Below are positions 1-9,800 of a stretch of DNA of 64,000 nt, one piece after another. The notes under the pieces are model-generated. The model had not been told where the DNA came from, did no database searches, and saw only the letters and a program-made list of their open reading frames with translations. Origin of the DNA: Psococerastis gibbosa. Taxonomy: Eukaryota > Arthropoda > Insecta > Psocodea > Psocidae. The position numbers and the translations under genes were made by a program. The stretch lies in NCBI GenBank assembly GCA_963971405.1, contig OZ020493.1, forward strand, positions 1 to 64,000. Reading direction: 5' to 3'. Every line of letters starts with the position of its first letter. The first letter of the stretch is position 1.

Positions 1-255
1 TCTGGCCTATCCTAATCCAATGTAACCTAATCTAACCTATCCTAATTCAATGTAACCTAACTTAACATTATATTTATTTGATATAAAAAATATTTTTGTT
101 AAAAAAGAAATGATGAATTTAATCTAGGTAAACAGCTAACCTAACCCAATGTAACCTAATCTGGCCTATCCTAATCCAATGTAACCTACCCTAACTTGAT
201 ATAAAAATTTAACCTAGCCTAATATTATAACTTAACCTGTCCTAGCCCAATGTAA
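1..255. repeat. CCTAA-rich minisatellite, telomere-like but degenerate
   Basis: CCTAA or close variants recur every 5-15 bases in repeats such as CCTATCCTAATCCAATGTAA, with an approximate 30-bp short period. A longer period of about 170 bp also contains a TTTATTTGATATAAAAA spacer. The same block occurs at 5790-6210. CCTAA is the complement of the arthropod telomere unit TTAGG, but the array is too irregular to be an active telomere. Confidence 0.8.
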
Positions 256-618
256 CTAAATCTAACATAGAAAACACGACTGCCTGGTATATTGCACACC
301 TATTGTGAGAAACTGAGACTTAGTTGGGATTATTGAAAATTCATTTTTATAAACACGGCTGGTGGGTATATTGAACACCTATTGTGGGATTAATACATTT
401 CTTTTAAGATGCTGAGTGCACTTATTATATCGGCGTACCTGAATTAATAGCGATGTGTCATAATCTTAATGCGAGGGGGACTGAAATGGCCACCGACCTT
501 ATGCACTCCAATATATAAAGGGTTGTCTGCATGGCAAATAAAGGGACTGTCTACTCATCAGCGACTGCTTATATGAATATGTACCTTTAACTGGTATTGT
601 ACATCAACTATTGTAAAT

Positions 619-897
619 GAATGTAAACCATTTTATGATATATAAATTTTATAATACACATATTTTAAAAGAAATCAATGTCTTTTCATACAATCACTTA
701 AAACAAGCTTTTAAGCCTAAGACTTATCTATAATACAATAATGACCATGAGCTAAACGAATGTAAACCATTTTATGATATACAAATTTTATAATACACAT
801 ATTTTAAAAGAAATCAATGTCTTTACATACAATCACTTAAAACAAACTTTTAAACCTAAGACATATCTATAATGCGATAATGACCATGAGCTAAACT
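619..897. repeat. ~139-bp tandem duplication covering the 3' end of polymerase copy 1
   Basis: The sequence 619-757 is repeated at 758-897 with a few substitutions; both start GAATGTAAACC and end GAGCTAAAC. The right copy includes the last ~14 codons and the stop of the polymerase gene. The left copy is therefore a displaced second version of the C-terminal coding end, lying downstream of the stop. Confidence 0.85.
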
Positions 898-3800
898 ATC
901 AATTCCATTACGACACACATACCGTTTATCATCATAAGGACTAAGAGTGACTTTTTGCTGTTTAATTGTAAAAAGCTTATGATCTCTACTTTGAATACGG
1001 AACATTGGTTTACGTGAGTCTTTTGCTATGCAAGGCTTAAATAAGGTATTGTAATAGTCTTGATGGTTAATATGATGTTTAAGGGTTGCACGAACTATAC
1101 CTTTGCCCACTTTCTTCTCCTTTCCCTCCTCTAAAAGGGAATACAATTTTGGGCGTAAAGCAACACATTGTAAAATGTGAGATTGAGCATTTTCATCTTT
1201 GAACGTTCCCACTTTCTTTTTATTTTCAATATTGTATAAGAGATGGTTCGGAGGATATACTGAGTTATCAAATAAATGGGGATATGGTTTTAAATCAGTG
1301 TACAAATCATCACTCTCAACCTCGTAAACGAGCGAATCTGTATCTGTTAAAATCAGTGCAGCTTTATCACCATACATTTGTTTTACAAAGTTATAATGAA
1401 ATTCATACATAACTACCTTGGATAGTTCGAGAACGGTTAGGCCAATAAATATTGGCTTGTTTAGCAAAATATTAGTTTTTTTTGACCGGACTGCTATTAA
1501 ATCGTTTGAAAAAATCTTAAAATCTTTAAATGCAGGGGATGAGATAAGTTTACGAGCTCGTTTGGCAGTGTTAACTAACTCTAATTTTGCGTGATTTCTA
1601 ACATTCTCCATTGTCTTCCCATACATACTATTAATTTTCAATTTATAAAAATCCTTCTCGAAATCATTACAAGCTAATTTCCGTTTTTCTGTGTTAAAAT
1701 CGATAAAGGGTCGCATCCAAGCGCTTTGCTTAAAAGCTAAAATTTTATGTATACATTTTAATTTTAATCCCAATTCTAAACATTGCTTCAAATTTCGATA
1801 ATGTATTATATAGTTGTGTTTATCGTTTAAGTTGGGAATAAGCTTTGAGATGTTGGATGTTAAAGATATATCATTTTCAGCGAGAAATTCCTTACAATAG
1901 GGGGAAATCATGTCTGATGTTACAACACAATGTTCAGCTGCTAGTGGGTATTCATTATGTAAATCATGTAATTTTTGTGGATATTCCATGTCCACCTGTA
2001 ATATGAACCCATCATCGCCCTCATCAGGTGCGAGCATTACATTCAAGTTTTTGATTTCTTCCTCCTCCATCCAGCGAAACCCACTAATAGGTAAAAATTG
2101 ACGCATCGCATGTCCGTATAAGTTAGTGCAATCCCAATATACTATAAATTTGGATGGCTTATTTGAGTCAAATTTTTTTAAGTATTTATTGTTGCTTTCC
2201 GCAAATCTTTTTGAAATCATACTTATACCCCCGCGAATCCCAGCCTCACAAAACAAATACATATCAGGTTCGCTCAATAGCTCAAGTTCTACTCCTGTCA
2301 TTTTCAGACAGCTCTGAAGAGCTAGCCCTGGTGCTGTGTACATGTGACAAATTTCGAGGTTATCGTTTTCAAAACATAAGGCTCTAAAGGCTTCAAAAAC
2401 ATCGCAAAGGAGAAGGGTGTCTGTTAATACATACAAGTCTTGGTATTCTCCTAAATTCTTTATACTAAAAGCATTCCACACCTTTTGAGCATGTTCATAT
2501 TTTTCTTGTGAAATCCCCTCTTGAGTTAATTGACTAAAAAATGCATCAATTGGAGGTAAGTGTTCCTCATTAAATTTTGATTCGTGCGTTATATATTCAT
2601 AGGGGAAGACACCCTTCCTCAACATCAAGTCTAATTTTTCACCCACAAAACATGTTTTCATAATTTTAAATTTATTTTTATCCGCATCAACAAGATTTTT
2701 AACTAATGAATCTAAAGAGGAGGCCATAAATTGATAAGTGTCTAAAAAGCGTAACTCTCCAATACTAAAGGCTATATATTCCTTCATAGTTTTAGCTATA
2801 CAAGTAATTTTCATATTTTTTAGTTTCCCAACCCCTTCCATGATAAGATGACCATCATAACGTTTTAAGTTATGCATAAAAACGGGGATATGTTTTGGAG
2901 TTCGAAAATTGCTCATATTACAAACATTATGTAATGCTTGTCTATATTTTCCCGTTATATGACAGTGGTCTATTACACGATCATTTCCTAGTGGTTTTTG
3001 ACAAACATTACAAATGACAGAGTTTTTAAAATTTTCTCTATCCTTATCAGTCATAATTACTGCTTTAATATTTTTATAAATGTTTAAAATTTCATCCTTA
3101 ACATTTAATAACGATTTCAAAAACACATCAACAGCATTGGCTCCCCTGTAAACTACCGGTTCTTTAAACTTATTCCCATTGATATCTACAACAACATAAC
3201 AAAACCCTGATGGTATATGTGCAGATAATTTTTCAGTGTTACAAATAGTCCCTTCAACGGGACTGAGAATGCTCTCGAAATCGGCATATATTCTATATGC
3301 TACAGGGATCATATATTGTGCCTTATCAAATTTCATAGTGCTTTTCTCCTTAATTGGAAATGTGGTTTTTTGAGGATCATGTCTTGAGCAGAGTGGCTTA
3401 TGTTCATGTAAGCGTTCAGCACTACTAAAGGCGTGTATGCACCAACGACAATAAAACTTTTGTTCCTTATGTTTAGTGATTGAGAAATTAAGTTTGTTGA
3501 AATTTTTAATAAGACAATAATGTGAATTTTCGTCTTCCGTTATGTAAAGCAGATCCACCTGCTTATTATAATGGTGACTTTGTGATAAATATAATGGGTA
3601 CAGTCTGTGATCATAACCAAACACATTTACTCCAATATTATTATTTTTTTCAAATTTTGAAATGACTTGCAAAGATACTGGGTAAGTTATACCACTCATA
3701 TCTAACTCTTTTTCATACTTTTTATAATTATAAACCCGCTGAGCATCCCGACTTACTGGATGTAAGTATGCTAAAATTGACCATATAAAACATTTGAGAT

Positions 3801-4836
3801 CGTCATTTTTAATATTGATTACTGCTTTAGTGTTATAGATTTTTTTGGGTAAAGGGATGTAACTACTACCACTGCATGGATTATATTCAGCAATAAAAAT
3901 AACAAAACGTTTTAAAGATTTCAACACCCACCCGCTTCCCATTGCTTGAAATTTATCTATTTTTACTAAAATTTGTTCAATCATTTGTTGATATTTTATT
4001 GTGGAGTCATCAGTGAGGAAAAGTTGTTCGTTTTTAGCATGAAACCATGCTTCAGTATAGTTTTTATTATTGTCGGGTCCGCGTTCAAATTTAATGTGTA
4101 AGGCTACATACCATTTAATTGCATTAAAAAGTTTAATGTTTTCAGTTGTAATAGAATCAACCTCACCTTCCATATTATTTAAATATACAACGGGATCATG
4201 TATGGTTATGTTTTTATAATTGTATTGTTTTACTACACCATCTAGAGCTATAGATGTTTTGCATAAAAAGTTCTCCTCGTTGGATAGTGCTCCCCCGCTC
4301 ATAATTGTGCAATTATTCTTATGATTAGTAAAATCTTCCCTCATAAACAATTTCTTGCAATTCAAACAATTAATAATATGTATGCTTAATATGTGGACTT
4401 TCAAACTATACTTCCGAGCAAAAGGGACCGAACAGAATTCACAAATATATTTACACTCAAGGGTTTTAACAGATACAGGATTCTCATACTTACACGAAAA
4501 GATAGATGAACATTCTTTACACAGAACTGTAAGTGGACTGGAGTTGTTGATTTTGCCCCCGCATGCCTTGCAGTCCTCTCCATTCCCAGCAGATGTCAGT
4601 TTTGGGGTGATTTGTTCAGTTTCCTTCCCGCGATTAGCTGATGTATGCCGCTGCAATATATGATGAGATAGGTCCTCTCTGCATGTGAATGTAGCTTTAC
4701 ATTTTTTGCACGGTATAATACTAACTCCATGTTTGTTTATAGCATGCCTTTTCAAATGACAATTTAGTGTGAAACTCACAGCACATATTCTACACACATA
4801 TTCCCTCGCGTTCAGTTTCCTTTTCTTCGATTCCAT
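856..4836 (-). CDS. Zinc-finger/endonuclease VII/family-B DNA polymerase, copy 1
   Basis: This intact 1,326-residue ORF encodes a replicative family-B DNA polymerase of the protein-primed type used by Polintons, adintoviruses and linear plasmids. The N-terminus carries C2H2 fingers (about residues 13-36, 41-64 and 130-153) and further Cys/His ribbons near 89-109, 157-176 and 460. Near 609-637 is an endonuclease VII-like His-Me finger with CNVCQ, DHCH.TGKYR and a final VCN. The 3'-5' exonuclease motifs are YADFES (~518), HNLKRYDGH (~655) and YVLTDTLLLCDVF (~805). The polymerase motifs are DCTNLYG (~903), KINSMYGK (~1068) and TDTDS (~1165). All catalytic acidic residues are present and the frame is unbroken, so the protein could be active. 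The start sits in a leader shared with copy 2 and with the gene at 11845-12150. No capsid, integrase or packaging ATPase gene is visible nearby. Confidence 0.93.
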   Translation of the reverse strand: MESKKRKLNAREYVCRICAVSFTLNCHLKRHAINKHGVSIIPCKKCKATFTCREDLSHHILQRHTSANRGKETEQITPKLTSAGNGEDCKACGGKINNSSPLTVLCKECSSIFSCKYENPVSVKTLECKYICEFCSVPFARKYSLKVHILSIHIINCLNCKKLFMREDFTNHKNNCTIMSGGALSNEENFLCKTSIALDGVVKQYNYKNITIHDPVVYLNNMEGEVDSITTENIKLFNAIKWYVALHIKFERGPDNNKNYTEAWFHAKNEQLFLTDDSTIKYQQMIEQILVKIDKFQAMGSGWVLKSLKRFVIFIAEYNPCSGSSYIPLPKKIYNTKAVINIKNDDLKCFIWSILAYLHPVSRDAQRVYNYKKYEKELDMSGITYPVSLQVISKFEKNNNIGVNVFGYDHRLYPLYLSQSHHYNKQVDLLYITEDENSHYCLIKNFNKLNFSITKHKEQKFYCRWCIHAFSSAERLHEHKPLCSRHDPQKTTFPIKEKSTMKFDKAQYMIPVAYRIYADFESILSPVEGTICNTEKLSAHIPSGFCYVVVDINGNKFKEPVVYRGANAVDVFLKSLLNVKDEILNIYKNIKAVIMTDKDRENFKNSVICNVCQKPLGNDRVIDHCHITGKYRQALHNVCNMSNFRTPKHIPVFMHNLKRYDGHLIMEGVGKLKNMKITCIAKTMKEYIAFSIGELRFLDTYQFMASSLDSLVKNLVDADKNKFKIMKTCFVGEKLDLMLRKGVFPYEYITHESKFNEEHLPPIDAFFSQLTQEGISQEKYEHAQKVWNAFSIKNLGEYQDLYVLTDTLLLCDVFEAFRALCFENDNLEICHMYTAPGLALQSCLKMTGVELELLSEPDMYLFCEAGIRGGISMISKRFAESNNKYLKKFDSNKPSKFIVYWDCTNLYGHAMRQFLPISGFRWMEEEEIKNLNVMLAPDEGDDGFILQVDMEYPQKLHDLHNEYPLAAEHCVVTSDMISPYCKEFLAENDISLTSNISKLIPNLNDKHNYIIHYRNLKQCLELGLKLKCIHKILAFKQSAWMRPFIDFNTEKRKLACNDFEKDFYKLKINSMYGKTMENVRNHAKLELVNTAKRARKLISSPAFKDFKIFSNDLIAVRSKKTNILLNKPIFIGLTVLELSKVVMYEFHYNFVKQMYGDKAALILTDTDSLVYEVESDDLYTDLKPYPHLFDNSVYPPNHLLYNIENKKKVGTFKDENAQSHILQCVALRPKLYSLLEEGKEKKVGKGIVRATLKHHINHQDYYNTLFKPCIAKDSRKPMFRIQSRDHKLFTIKQQKVTLSPYDDKRYVCRNGIDSLAHGHYRIIDMS

Positions 4837-4950
4837 GCTGTACGATTACACAAATTCACTACAATGAAGTGGTACTACGCGAATGAAGGTTCGGTTTCAA
4901 CTAAGCTCCTCAACCCAAGGCGATGCCTTTTGTAGCGACGACCACCCACT
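4837..4950 (-). promoter_or_regulatory. Leader/promoter module of polymerase copy 1
   Basis: The stretch from the start codon to about 100 bases upstream is nearly the same as that in front of the 11845-12150 gene. Read on the minus strand, it holds a GTGGGTGGTC box (4940-4949), then TACAAAAGG as a possible TATA variant, then the dyad AAGGC-ATC-GCCTT, then GGGTTGAGGAGCTTAG. Conservation across two unrelated coding sequences argues for a shared promoter and 5' UTR. The start site itself is not determined. Confidence 0.6.
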
Positions 4951-5052
4951 AAGGATAGATGGTAAGGGTACAGGGATAGATTGTCCATCACGAAGCGGAT
5001 AATATGTTGTTAAGACACCATTCATTTTCTAACGATCGATTGCAACTAATGC

Positions 5053-5640
5053 AAAAACAAAAATCACTTTAGCTTACAATGGACTGTCAGCGAGGGGTAG
5101 ACTTATCAATGGCTTGTTTGTTTGAGCCATAAGACGGCTGTACAGAGTTATATGCACCTGGTGATTCACAACAGGTTTGAACCTGCACCCTGTTATTTGT
5201 TTACCAAATCAATACTTCCCTTCAACCTAAGTGTTGGATAGATTTACGAAAACAAAAATCACTTTAGCTTACAATGGACTGTCAGCGAGGGGTAGATTTA
5301 TTAATGGCTTGTTTGTTTGAACCATTAGACGGCTGTACAGAGTTATATGCACCTGGTGATTCACAACAGGTTTGAACCTGCACTCTGTTTACCAAATCAA
5401 TACTTCCCTTCAACCTAAGTGTTGGATAGATTTACGAAAACAAAAATCACATTAGCTTACAATGGACTGTCCGCGAGGGGTAGATTTATTAATGTGTTGT
5501 TTGTCTGAACCATTAGACGGCTGTACAGAGTTATATGCACCTGGTGATTCACAACAGGTTTGAACCTGCACACGGTTAACTATTTACCAAATCAATACTT
5601 CCCATAAACCTATGCTTCGGATAGATTTATTAAAATTAGC
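5053..5640. repeat. Three direct ~190-bp repeats upstream of polymerase copy 1
   Basis: Repeats start near 5055, 5249 and 5437 with AAAACAAAAATCAC. Each contains ATGGACTGTC.GCGAGGGGTA, GACGGCTGTACAGAG and the near-palindrome CAGGTTTGAACCTG. The third copy is the most diverged. Repeated dyads next to a polymerase gene are what an origin or regulatory array could look like, but no function is shown. Confidence 0.8.
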
Positions 5641-5789
5641 TAATGTACTCGTTTAATTATTTGATTTACATCATTTCATAGTCTATGATTATAATAACCC
5701 TTCACCGTTCAAGTACTCGATTATGACTGAAGCAATAGCTTGTTTCTTTCAAACATTAGTTTTTAATACTCATCATCAGTTAGCGGCTA

Positions 5790-6210
5790 ACTTAACCTAT
5801 CCTAACCCAATGTAACCTAATCTAACCTATCCTAATTCAATGTAACCTAACTTAACATCATATTTATTTGATATAAAAATATTTTTGTTAAAAAAATGAT
5901 GAATTTAATCTAGGTAAACAGCTAACCTAACCCAATGTAACCTAATCTGGCCTATCCTAATCCAATGTAACCTAATCTAACCTATCCTAATTCAATGTAA
6001 CCTAACTTAACATTATATTTATTTGATATAAAAAATATTTTTGTTAAAAAAGAAATGATGAATTTAATCTAGGTAAACAGCTAACCTAACCCAATGTAAC
6101 CTAATCTGGCCTATCCTAATCCAATGTAACCTACCCTAACTTGATATAAAAATTTAACCTAGCCTAATATTATAACTTAACCTGTCCTAGCCCAATGTAA
6201 CTAAATCTAA
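5790..6210. repeat. CCTAA-rich minisatellite at the unit junction
   Basis: This is the same repeat as at 1-255, here with a little over two copies of the ~170-bp higher-order period. It lies exactly where one polymerase unit joins the next, so it separates the 5' part of copy 1 from the 3' part of copy 2. Such arrays could promote unequal exchange, which would explain the tandem units; that role is inference. Confidence 0.8.
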
Positions 6211-6563
6211 CATAGAAAACACGACTGCCTGGTATATTGCACACCTATTGTGAGAAACTGAGACTTAGTTGGGATTATTGAAAATTCATTTTTATAAACA
6301 CGGCTGGTGGGTATATTGAACACCTATTGTGGGATTAATACATTTCTTTTAAGATGCTGAGTGCACTTATTATATCGGCGTACCTGAATTAATAGCGATG
6401 TGTCATAATCTTAATGCGAGGGGGACTGAAATGGCCACCGACCTTATGCACTCCAATATATAAAGGGTTGTCTGCATGGCAAATAAAGGGACTGTCTACT
6501 CATCAGCGACTGCTTATATGAATATGTACCTTTAACTGGTATTGTACATCAACTATTGTAAAT

Positions 6564-6842
6564 GAATGTAAACCATTTTATGATATATAAATTTTATAAT
6601 ACACATATTTTAAAAGAAATCAATGTCTTTTCATACAATCACTTAAAACAAGCTTTTAAGCCTAAGACTTATCTATAATACAATAATGACCATGAGCTAA
6701 ACGAATGTAAACCATTTTATGATATACAAATTTTATAATACACATATTTTAAAAGAAATCAATGTCTTTACATACAATCACTTAAAACAAACTTTTAAAC
6801 CTAAGACATATCTATAATGCGATAATGACCATGAGCTAAACT
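6564..6842. repeat. ~139-bp tandem duplication at the 3' end of polymerase copy 2
   Basis: This is the counterpart of 619-897 in the second unit, at the same +5,945 offset. The internal duplication therefore predates the duplication of the whole unit. Confidence 0.85.
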
Positions 6843-9800
6843 ATCAATTCCATTACGACACACATACCGTTTATCATCATAAGGACTAAGAGTGACTTTT
6901 TGCTGTTTAATTGTAAAAAGCTTATGATCTCTACTTTGAATACGGAACATTGGTTTACGTGAGTCTTTTGCTATGCAAGGCTTAAATAAGGTATTGTAAT
7001 AGTCTTGATGGTTAATATGATGTTTAAGGGTTGAACGAACTATACCTTTGCCCACTTTCTTCTCCTTTCCCTCCTCTAAAAGGGAATACAATTTTGGGCG
7101 TAAAGCAACACATTGTAAAATGTGAGATTGAGCATTTTCATCTTTGAACGTTCCCACTTTCTTTTTATTTTCAATATTGTATAAGAGATGGTTCGGAGGA
7201 TATACTGAGTTATCAAATAAATGGGGATATGGTTTTAAATCAGTGTACAAATCATCACTCTCAACCTCGTAAACGAGCGAATCTGTATCTGTTAAAATCA
7301 GTGCAGCTTTATCACCATACATTTGTTTTACAAAGTTATAATGAAATTCATACATAACTACCTTGGATAGTTCGAGAACGGTTAGGCCAATAAATATTGG
7401 CTTGTTTAGCAAAATATTAGTTTTTTTTGACCGGACTGCTATTAAATCGTTTGAAAAAATCTTAAAATCTTTAAATGCAGGGGATGAGATAAGTTTACGA
7501 GCTCGTTTGGCAGTGTTAACTAACTCTAATTTTGCGTGATTTCTAACATTCTCCATTGTCTTCCCATACATACTATTAATTTTCAATTTATAAAAATCCT
7601 TCTCGAAATCATTACAAGCTAATTTCCGTTTTTCTGTGTTAAAATCGATAAAGGGTCGCATCCAAGCGCTTTGCTTAAAAGCTAAAATTTTATGTATACA
7701 TTTTAATTTTAATCCCAATTCTAAACATTGCTTCAAATTTCGATAATGTATTATATAGTTGTGTTTATCGTTTAAGTTGGGAATAAGCTTTGAGATGTTG
7801 GATGTTAAAGATATATCATTTTCAGCGAGAAATTCCTTACAATAGGGGGAAATCATGTCTGATGTTACAACACAATGTTCAGCTGCTAGTGGGTATTCAT
7901 TATGTAAATCATGTAATTTTTGTGGATATTCCATGTCCACCTGTAATATGAACCCATCATCGCCCTCATCAGGTGCGAGCATTACATTCAAGTTTTTGAT
8001 TTCTTCCTCCTCCATCCAGCGAAACCCACTAATAGGTAAAAATTGACGCATCGCATGTCCGTATAAGTTAGTGCAATCCCAATATACTATAAATTTGGAT
8101 GGCTTATTTGAGTCAAATTTTTTTAAGTATTTATTGTTGCTTTCCGCAAATCTTTTTGAAATCATACTTATACCCCCGCGAATCCCAGCCTCACAAAACA
8201 AATACATATCAGGTTCGCTCAATAGCTCAAGTTCTACTCCTGTCATTTTCAGACAGCTCTGAAGAGCTAGCCCTGGTGCTGTGTACATGTGACAAATTTC
8301 GAGGTTATCGTTTTCAAAACATAAGGCTCTAAAGGCTTCAAAAACATCGCAAAGGAGAAGGGTGTCTGTTAATACATACAAGTCTTGGTATTCTCCTAAA
8401 TTCTTTATACTAAAAGCATTCCACACCTTTTGAGCATGTTCATATTTTTCTTGTGAAATCCCCTCTTGAGTTAATTGACTAAAAAATGCATCAATTGGAG
8501 GTAAGTGTTCCTCATTAAATTTTGATTCGTGCGTTATATATTCATAGGGGAAGACACCCTTCCTCAACATCAAGTCTAATTTTTCACCCACAAAACATGT
8601 TTTCATAATTTTAAATTTATTTTTATCCGCATCAACAAGATTTTTAACTAATGAATCTAAAGAGGAGGCCATAAATTGATAAGTGTCTAAAAAGCGTAAC
8701 TCTCCAATACTAAAGGCTATATATTCCTTCATAGTTTTAGCTATACAAGTAATTTTCATATTTTTTAGTTTCCCAACCCCTTCCATGATAAGATGACCAT
8801 CATAACGTTTTAAGTTATGCATAAAAACGGGGATATGTTTTGGAGTTCGAAAATTGCTCATATTACAAACATTATGTAATGCTTGTCTATATTTTCCCGT
8901 TATATGACAGTGGTCTATTACACGATCATTTCCTAGTGGTTTTTGACAAACATTACAAATGACAGAGTTTTTAAAATTTTCTCTATCCTTATCAGTCATA
9001 ATTACTGCTTTAATATTTTTATAAATGTTTAAAATTTCATCCTTAACATTTAATAACGATTTCAAAAACACATCAACAGCATTGGCTCCCCTGTAAACTA
9101 CCGGTTCTTTAAACTTATTCCCATTGATATCTACAACAACATAACAAAACCCTGATGGTATATGTGCAGATAATTTTTCAGTGTTACAAATAGTCCCTTC
9201 AACGGGACTGAGAATGCTCTCGAAATCGGCATATATTCTATATGCTACAGGGATCATATATTGTGCCTTATCAAATTTCATAGTGCTTTTCTCCTTAATT
9301 GGAAATGTGGTTTTTTGAGGATCATGTCTTGAGCAGAGTGGCTTATGTTCATGTAAGCGTTCAGCACTACTAAAGGCGTGTATGCACCAACGACAATAAA
9401 ACTTTTGTTCCTTATGTTTAGTGATTGAGAAATTAAGTTTGTTGAAATTTTTAATAAGACAATAATGTGAATTTTCGTCTTCCGTTATGTAAAGCAGATC
9501 CACCTGCTTATTATAATGGTGACTTTGTGATAAATATAATGGGTACAGTCTGTGATCATAACCAAACACATTTACTCCAATATTATTATTTTTTTCAAAT
9601 TTTGAAATGACTTGCAAAGATACTGGGTAAGTTATACCACTCATATCTAACTCTTTTTCATACTTTTTATAATTATAAACCCGCTGAGCATCCCGACTTA
9701 CTGGATGTAAGTATGCTAAAATTGACCATATAAAACATTTGAGATCGTCATTTTTAATATTGATTACTGCTTTAGTGTTATAGATTTTTTTGGGTAAAGG

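Larger units (their letters stand above)
1..5778 (-). repeat. Polymerase-bearing tandem unit, copy 1 (left end outside window)
   Basis: This stretch matches 5946-11723 at a constant offset of 5,945 bases, so it is a head-to-tail copy of the same unit. The window opens inside the unit, so more copies may lie to the left. In plus order the unit holds CCTAA-rich minisatellite DNA, a 3' flank with a short internal duplication, the polymerase gene on the minus strand, its leader, three ~190-bp repeats, and an end at ...ACTCATCATCA. The two polymerase proteins differ at one residue only, caused by C at 1089 versus A at 7034. Identity this high means a very recent duplication, continuing homogenisation, or an assembly duplication. 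The sequence alone cannot separate these. Confidence 0.93.

Noticed and set aside
1..255. True telomere
   Set aside because: The CCTAA motifs are degenerate and mixed with non-telomeric spacer, and coding units follow on both sides.
1910..4663. Plus-strand frames opposite the polymerase
   Set aside because: They are shadows of the minus-strand gene and occur identically in both units.
5053..5640. Three spaced repeats as a CRISPR array
   Set aside because: The repeats are ~190 bp, directly adjacent without unique spacers, in a eukaryotic genome.
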